Of a stretch of 64,000 nt of DNA, positions 58,576 through 64,000 are shown in pieces; position 1 is the first letter of the stretch; each line of letters begins with the position of its first letter. Both the position numbers and the translations under genes were made by a program. The notes under the pieces are model-generated. The model worked only from the letters and a program-made list of their open reading frames with translations, did no database searches and had not been told where the DNA came from. The DNA is from Hygrocybe punicea (lineage: Eukaryota > Basidiomycota > Agaricomycetes > Agaricales > Hygrophoraceae), in contig OY744467.1 of NCBI GenBank assembly GCA_963556145.1, positions 4,216,001 through 4,280,000 of the forward strand, read 5' to 3'.

Positions 58576-60533
58576 ATGATAAACCCCGGGATGTTGTCTA
58601 GAGCAGCACACTCGCTACCTCGCGTTTCGCGCATCCACTTCCCTGCATTGTATTCTGCCCGTTTCATATCGTCCTGCTCTACTCTGAAGGACACTCTGGC
58701 GCAAAAGCCGTCAGTACCACCCTCGACGTTTGGTCTTTCTGCTACTCGTACCATGTCTGCCAACTGCAGCGGAGAATCTAGCCTCCGTCCTGAACCAGAT
58801 CAAGTGCTGCAGGACATTGCAGACTATGTGCACAATTATAAAATTACCTCTCAGCTGGCATTTGAAACCGCCAGACTTTGCCTCATCGACACTATTGGAT
58901 GCGGTCTCGAGGGTTTGAGGTTCCCAGAGTGCACCAAACTGCTCGGACCCGTCGTAGAGGGGACAGTCGTGCCTAACGGTTAGTGCGAGAAGTGATGCTT
59001 TCTTCCATTCTGACCAAGGATCAGGGACGAAGGTTCCGGGAACCAACTACCAGCTTGACCCCATCCGCGGTGCATTCAACATTGGCACCATCATCCGCTG
59101 GCTCGATTTCAACGACTGCTTCTTAGCCGCAGAGTGTAGAACCTCCTTCTCTTTCCCTTTTATCTCCGTATATTTACGCCTTGTGCAGGGGGCCATCCAT
59201 CGGACAACCTTGGCGCCATTCTTGCCGTTGCCGATCACCTCGCTCGCCAGGGTCAGCCCCTCACGGTGCATGATGTCCTTGAGGGCATGATTAAAGCCCA
59301 TGAAATCCAAGGCTCCATTGCTTTGCTCAACTCCTTCAACCGCGTCGGCCTTGATCACGTCGTCCTGGTCAAAGTAGCCTCTACTGCCGTCGTGTCTAAG
59401 CTTCTAGGCCTTAGTCGTGATCAAACTGTCGATGCCGTCTCGCAAGCGTGGGTCGATGGGCAATCTTTGAGAACCTACAGACACGCGCCCAACACTGGTC
59501 CCAGGAAGTCGTGGGCTGCAGGAGATGCATGCTCACGCGCGGTTAATCTCGCACTGCTGGTGAAAAAGGGCGAAATCGGCCTACCTAGTGTGCTGACGGC
59601 CAAGACCTGGGGTTTCTATGATGTGTTATTCAAGGTGCCGCATTCCTCCGTCACGTCATTTTTGGCTTAACCAACTTACTGATGCACTCTTCACTACAGG
59701 GCCAACCATTCTCATTCCAGATCCCTTACAGCTCATATATAATGGAAAATGTACTCTTCAAAATTTCATACCCTGCCGAATTCCACGCACAAACTGCTGT
59801 CGAGGCCGCGCACATCCTTTACGCCAAACTCAAACAATTGGGCAAGAGCGCGGGTGATATCAAGAGCGTACGTATCAGGTCACAGGAAGCAGCTGTCCGG
59901 ATTATCGACAAACAAGGGCCCTTGAACAATTTTGCGGACCGCGAGTGAGCCTTCCTTTGGATCTATTCTATCAATGTTGACGACGGGTGGCCAGTCATGC
60001 TATCAACTATATGGTCGCTTATCCCTTGATCTTTGGTGAACTTACCTCGGAGAGCTAGTGAGCGCCTCATTTGCACTGATATCGGTTTCTTCCTTTAGCC
60101 AGTTCTCAAACCGATACACAGCTCCGATGCCGCTGCCGCCGACCCACGCATAGACGCCCTCCGCACCAAGATTTACTGTGTGCAAGACGAATGCTTCTCG
60201 GTGGACTATCACGATCCTGCCAAACGCTCTATCGGGAATGCTCTTCTCGTCACGCTCAACGATGGCACCGTCCTTCCAGAAGTTGAGATTGAGTATCCTG
60301 TCGGCCATAAGCGCAGGAGAGCTGAAGGCATACCACTATTGCTACAGAAATTTAAGAGGCATATCGCGTGGCACTTTGATGAGGCGCATCAAAAGAAGTG
60401 TGTTTTGTTTTTCGGCTGTGATCTTTGGCTGTCTCAATGTTTCTTTTGTAGAATTTTGGATGTCGTTTCCGACGCCAAGTCTTTCTCGAAACTTCCGGTT
60501 GACAAGTTCACCGACCTCTTTGTGAAGCCTTGA
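58576..60533 (+). CDS. 2-methylcitrate dehydratase, PrpD/MmgE family
   Basis: Dehydrates 2-methylcitrate in the propionate-degrading methylcitrate cycle in mitochondria. The N-terminus [20 protein letters not shown] is a typical mitochondrial targeting sequence (in-frame ATGs at 58576 and 58591). The family core follows: [90 protein letters not shown] and [20 protein letters not shown]. Then come [47 protein letters not shown] and [13 protein letters not shown]. The end is [14 protein letters not shown] at 60531-60533. The intron before AADPRID must use the acceptor gatacacag; the nearer ctttag would bring a stop. One late 54-nt intron is stop-free and a multiple of three, so its retention would not break the frame. 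Confidence 0.92.
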
Positions 60534-60799
60534 GCAATCCACCAACGTCAATGTTCGAATGAATCATTCTTTTGCTATCTAGAACAACAATAGAACAAGT
60601 TATTGTTTACGGTGCGGTATCTACTTGAGGATATGGGTAACTTTCCTTGTGAACGAGACGGAAACGCAGAAAACAGCTTGGAATGCACAGAAACCGTGAT
60701 AACAGCTACAGTCGAGGTGAATGATGCACAAAAAAATACAATGAGAAAAGTATCACGGGAATGCATGCTACACCTGAATACTATACATCGCTTGTCCGT

Positions 60800-63427
60800 C
60801 TAATTGATAATCGCGGCAATCTGGGTTGGGATAACAGCCTTGGCTTTCTTCCCCCGTAATTTCTTCCCCCGATGATGCGTACTCGTCCGGTGACTATCGC
60901 CTTCCTTCGACGCAGCAGGTTTCTTCATCCCCGGACGCTTCGGTAGCTTCACCTTGACCGAGGCGTCCACGACTTTATTCGGCACATTCGTATCGTATTC
61001 TTGGGAAGCTCTCGTTTGCGGAGCGAGCGCGGCCACAACAGGGCTCGGAGTTCTCAGATTATGAGCGTTAAAGCGAGGCCGGAGGGGAAGTTGTTGCCAA
61101 TTGGGAGGAATTTTCGTCTGCGGGTAAAAAGTGCTGGAACCAGGCGTTAAGGATGAAGGAGAAGGCGAACGGGTACGTTCGAAGAACGAGTTGAAATCTT
61201 CTTCAGGTACGGAGGATAGTCGCCGTTGGATGAGACGAGCTAGAGGAATTGAACGTGGTTGTTGGTACGAGAGGCTGCGAGTTCGGATTTCCGGCGAGGT
61301 AGGGGAGGGAGGTGACGCGAACAGCGAAGAACCGTCTATGTGGTACTTGGCATTGCGATTTGGTATTGGGGGTAGTGGGGTATTCGGCGGGGGTCCAGGA
61401 TGTGGCGGCGACATAAGCGAAGGAGAAGTCACGATATTACGATGCTGTAGAAACCTGGCAAGGGAGGCAGAAACATTAGGAGAGTATTGCACGGCAAACC
61501 GAGGGTCCACGGATGGGTCGATTTTCGCTGCTGTTCCAAGAGAGGCGTTTATGCCTGTGTCCATGTCACCCATGCGTTCGTAGACAAATCGTCGCAGTTG
61601 TTGAGAAGGATCACCAGTAGAATATTGCTGCTGAGCCTGAATCACAGAAAGTCTTTGGGGTAGAGAAGTAACTAGATCAGGAGATCTCGACGGTTCCTGA
61701 TATGCTGTAAAGTAAGGTGACCATTGCGTGGAGGAAGACCCAGGAGGGGTCAGAAGAGTATTTTGGAGTTGCTGTTGTTGGCGGTACTTGTGGGCTATCT
61801 CAATGGCAGACGGGCGACGAGGAGGGAGAGAAGACGTCTGGGCAAGTTCATGAGGACGAGGTTCAACAAATATACGAGGATACGGATATGCAGTCGCCAT
61901 GGTACTAGGAACAAAAGCGGGGGCAGAAGCCTTATGATAATCAGCCGGGTGTTTACTGCCCGCATCGATTCTAGAATTCTTGAGGTTTTGGTGTGCCAAA
62001 GTCGATGATGGCCAATCAAATCCGAGCCCTCGTTCCCTGTCGAATGCACGCAAATCTTGGCCAAAAGATTCCCTAGCGGGTAAGCCATAAGCTGGATTCC
62101 ATGTATGTGTAACTTTTGTTGTGCCAGCCTGAGACAGGTTTTCGAGTACAGCTTCGTCGGAGCACTGATCCCCAGGATGTCTAGAGCCAAGTCTTTCGAT
62201 AGCACAATGACGCAAAGCAGCATGAGTCCTATGGTCTTGTTCACTTGCAATCGGCGCTGGACGAGATGACACGTCTGCGACACCAACGTGAGTTCGCGAC
62301 AAATAGGTTTGAGAAGGGTGAGTGTGTGTCTTCTGGAGCCGCGGAGGGAAGTTCGACGGAGGCTTATTAACTGCTGGTTTACTGAGGGTGGTTTGAAGTG
62401 TATGATGCGAGGATACTCGCGAAGCAGCGGGCTGTACGTCATCAGTTCCTAGACCCCAGATGATACGAGACAAATCTTCTGGTCCCTCTATGATACTGCC
62501 TTCGGCTCCACTACGAAAAGGACGTAAAATTTGAATTGTTACAATGAACACGACTTCAAATAACTCACGACGGACAACGCGCATATGGCAAGGAAAGAGG
62601 ACCGTGAAGTGCCGGAATAGGCCTCGGAGGGGAACTCGCCCAGGTGATCCAACCTGCAAAGAGACAACGATTTCAAGTTAAAAAACGCGACGGACTGTGT
62701 GTTGTTGTTTGAACTCACCGTCGTCGCTATCGTATGTCGAATGCGATTTTAGAGCAGAGTTATGGCGAAGAAATGATTGAGGCAGATGTACGCTATTCTC
62801 GATTATCATCACAGATTCCGGAGACGAAGGAGGGGATGGGGTGCGAGGAACCTCAAATGCTTGCGGACCAGAACGCCTCGTGCGGTAAGGCCCTTCATCC
62901 GCTGTAAGGTACGAATTTTCCGTCGAGGCAGATACTTCAAAAGCATTCATTAAGCTAGCATTCTGGGGAGATATATCTGGCTTTGGACGTTCAGACATCG
63001 ATGCCACGCGGAGAGTTGCCGATTCCAGTATATTCTTAATTGAGCAAAGCGGGGTGGTATCAGGCAGTGAAACGACGCGATTTGCAATGTTGCGAGTATC
63101 AGAAGATCTGTTGTAAACCAGCCGAGTATGTTTACGCATGCGACGTGCGACGTTCACAAGTCCAATAGGACTCGTACCCGGTGGGTCTACGGATAAAGGG
63201 CGACTATATGCGGGGTCCAGTTGCCTAGAACCACAGAATAGAGCATGATCCTCACTGTTCTCGACAGAATCAGTGAAAACGGCTTTGTCTATAAGAGAGA
63301 CTGTTCTAGGTTGTTGAGGTAGTGGTCCTGTCTGTCCAGAGGAAGGAGACGGTGAATCGAGAGAATCTGTTTGCATCCCCCGATCAACAAAGTCCTTTTT
63401 GAAACCTGGCCTCGTTGTCAACGCCAT
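60800..63427 (-). CDS. Long disordered hypothetical protein with a short conserved block
   Basis: Three exons run from ATG at 63427 (MALTTRPGFKKDFVDRGMQT) to TAA at 60800-60802. About 840 residues are almost entirely S/P/T/R/Q-rich and probably disordered. Across the two introns (near 62718-62650 and 62570-62510) sits one well-ordered stretch, WASSPPRPIPALHGPLSLPY followed by ARCPSGAEGSIIEGPEDL and SRIIWGLG. By memory this resembles a motif conserved among agaricomycete hypothetical proteins. The C-terminus is basic (KKLRGKKAKAV). There is no signal peptide, membrane segment or enzyme motif. It may be a scaffold or nuclear regulatory protein, but I do not assign a function. Between it and PrpD are 266 bp without features; the two genes are convergent. 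Confidence 0.75.
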
Positions 63428-63852
63428 CTGATCAGAGGCCCACGAAGAATCTTGTTGAAGATATCTGGAGTACTGGACTGTGCACGGTCGCAGACAAATT
63501 GAAGAACTTATTATTTATGTGACACCCGATACGGATGTGTTGCAGAAAATAAATAAATAAATAAGTAAATAAATGCTAAACTTAACCACAGTCCGCAATG
63601 TCATCAAAATATTTGCAGATACTCTTCACATAGTATACTACGGGTTCACCTGCAAAGGCCAAGTGTTTCAAGCTAAATCGGAATCAGTATAAAGGATACT
63701 TGTGGATTTGCAAACATCAGGAAAACTCAATTTCACTTAATTTCACTTAATTTCACTTAATTTTGTCTTATTTGTCTTATTCTGTTATATAAGTCCTGTT
63801 TCAAGGAGGGTCACACCCTTTTTTCAAGAAAATTTCTTAATATGTCTTACAC
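63428..63852. other. A/T-rich 5' flank of the disordered-protein gene
   Basis: Contains short aataaataa runs near 63550 and three exact copies of the 10-mer tttcacttaa (63731-63760) followed by two tttgtctta-like words. It presumably includes the promoter of the minus-strand gene starting at 63427. No gene was recognised. Confidence 0.5.
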
Positions 63853-64000
63853 CATATAAAATTGAACATCAAGACACATCAAGATACATTAAGATGACTC
63901 AAGAGAGACTCTGAAGTGAACAAGCAATAACAATCATCATTGACTTGATATCTTAGTTTACTTGATGTCATCTTAAAGTGTCTTGATTTTCAATTTTATG
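63853..64000. mobile_element. MITE-like inverted-repeat element at the window edge
   Basis: The left end reads catataaaattgaacatcaa-gacac and the last bases of the window, reverse-complemented, read cataaaattgaaaatcaa-gacac, an inverted repeat of about 24 bp with two differences. The interior repeats atcaagataca/atcttaagatg-like words. At about 150 bp with A/T-rich ends it resembles a Tc1/mariner- or MITE-type element. The right flank lies outside the window, so no target duplication can be checked. Confidence 0.5.

Noticed and set aside
60058..60100. Using acceptor ctttag for the PrpD intron before AADPRID
   Set aside because: The frame then reaches a stop within 20 codons and loses the conserved [10 protein letters not shown] block; the acceptor gatacacag restores both.

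Overview
The window is nuclear DNA of a filamentous basidiomycete, most likely an agaricomycete. The evidence is genes split by many 35-70 nt GT-AG introns, fungal-specific families (MKK1/2-type MAPKK, PHO85-type cyclin, binuclear zinc-cluster regulators, fungal ATP sulfurylase with an APS-kinase-like tail), a secreted SLT/lysozyme-like protein of basidiomycete type, and a repeat desert full of small non-autonomous DNA transposons. I cannot name the species. Most gene models were obtained by joining exons by eye; the splice sites quoted are inferences checked by reading frame and family motifs.

Bases 1 to about 16,500 are a repeat-rich, gene-poor block: microsatellites, tandem arrays, large inverted repeats (one interrupted by a 100-N assembly gap), at least two decayed zinc-knuckle genes, and a well-delimited nested transposon. 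That transposon is a 1,708-bp hAT-like element (9317-11024, 8-bp target duplication CGTGGTTG) carrying a 387-bp near-perfect palindromic element (9453-9839, 8-bp duplication TGCCGGAT); both begin with the same ten bases. The same block carries ten or so copies of the palindrome TCAATTGA, whose flanks vary in a palindrome-preserving way. From 16,500 to 28,700 the sequence is transitional: a conserved hypothetical gene, an intron-containing tRNA-Leu, a MAP kinase kinase, a small zinc-cluster regulator, and two gene-free stretches of about 3 kb, one with a tRNA-like (SINE-like) remnant.

From 28,700 to 63,430 the window is dense with housekeeping genes. In order: conserved hypothetical (+), PCL-type cyclin (-), secreted lysozyme-like transglycosylase (+), PP5 phosphatase (+), U2SURP/SR140 splicing factor (+), vigilin/Scp160 multi-KH protein (-), ERO1 (+), Smr-domain protein (+), MET3 ATP sulfurylase (+), SNAPC3-like snRNA transcription factor (-), small secreted protein (+), xlnR-like zinc-cluster regulator (-), DUF427 protein (-), PrpD-type 2-methylcitrate dehydratase (+), and a long disordered protein (-). 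The genes are not an evident pathway cluster; they cover signalling, RNA biology, oxidative folding, sulfur assimilation and propionate metabolism. Several are arranged as close divergent pairs (vigilin/ERO1, SNAPC3/secreted protein, DUF427/PrpD).

The most unusual points are splicing details (a 5-nt and a 12-nt microexon in PP5, two GC-AG introns in one 93-residue gene and another in SR140), the nested palindromic transposon, the compensatory TCAATTGA palindromes, and a metazoan-type SNAPc50 subunit in a fungus. I found no CRISPR-like, secondary-metabolite or obvious defence system.
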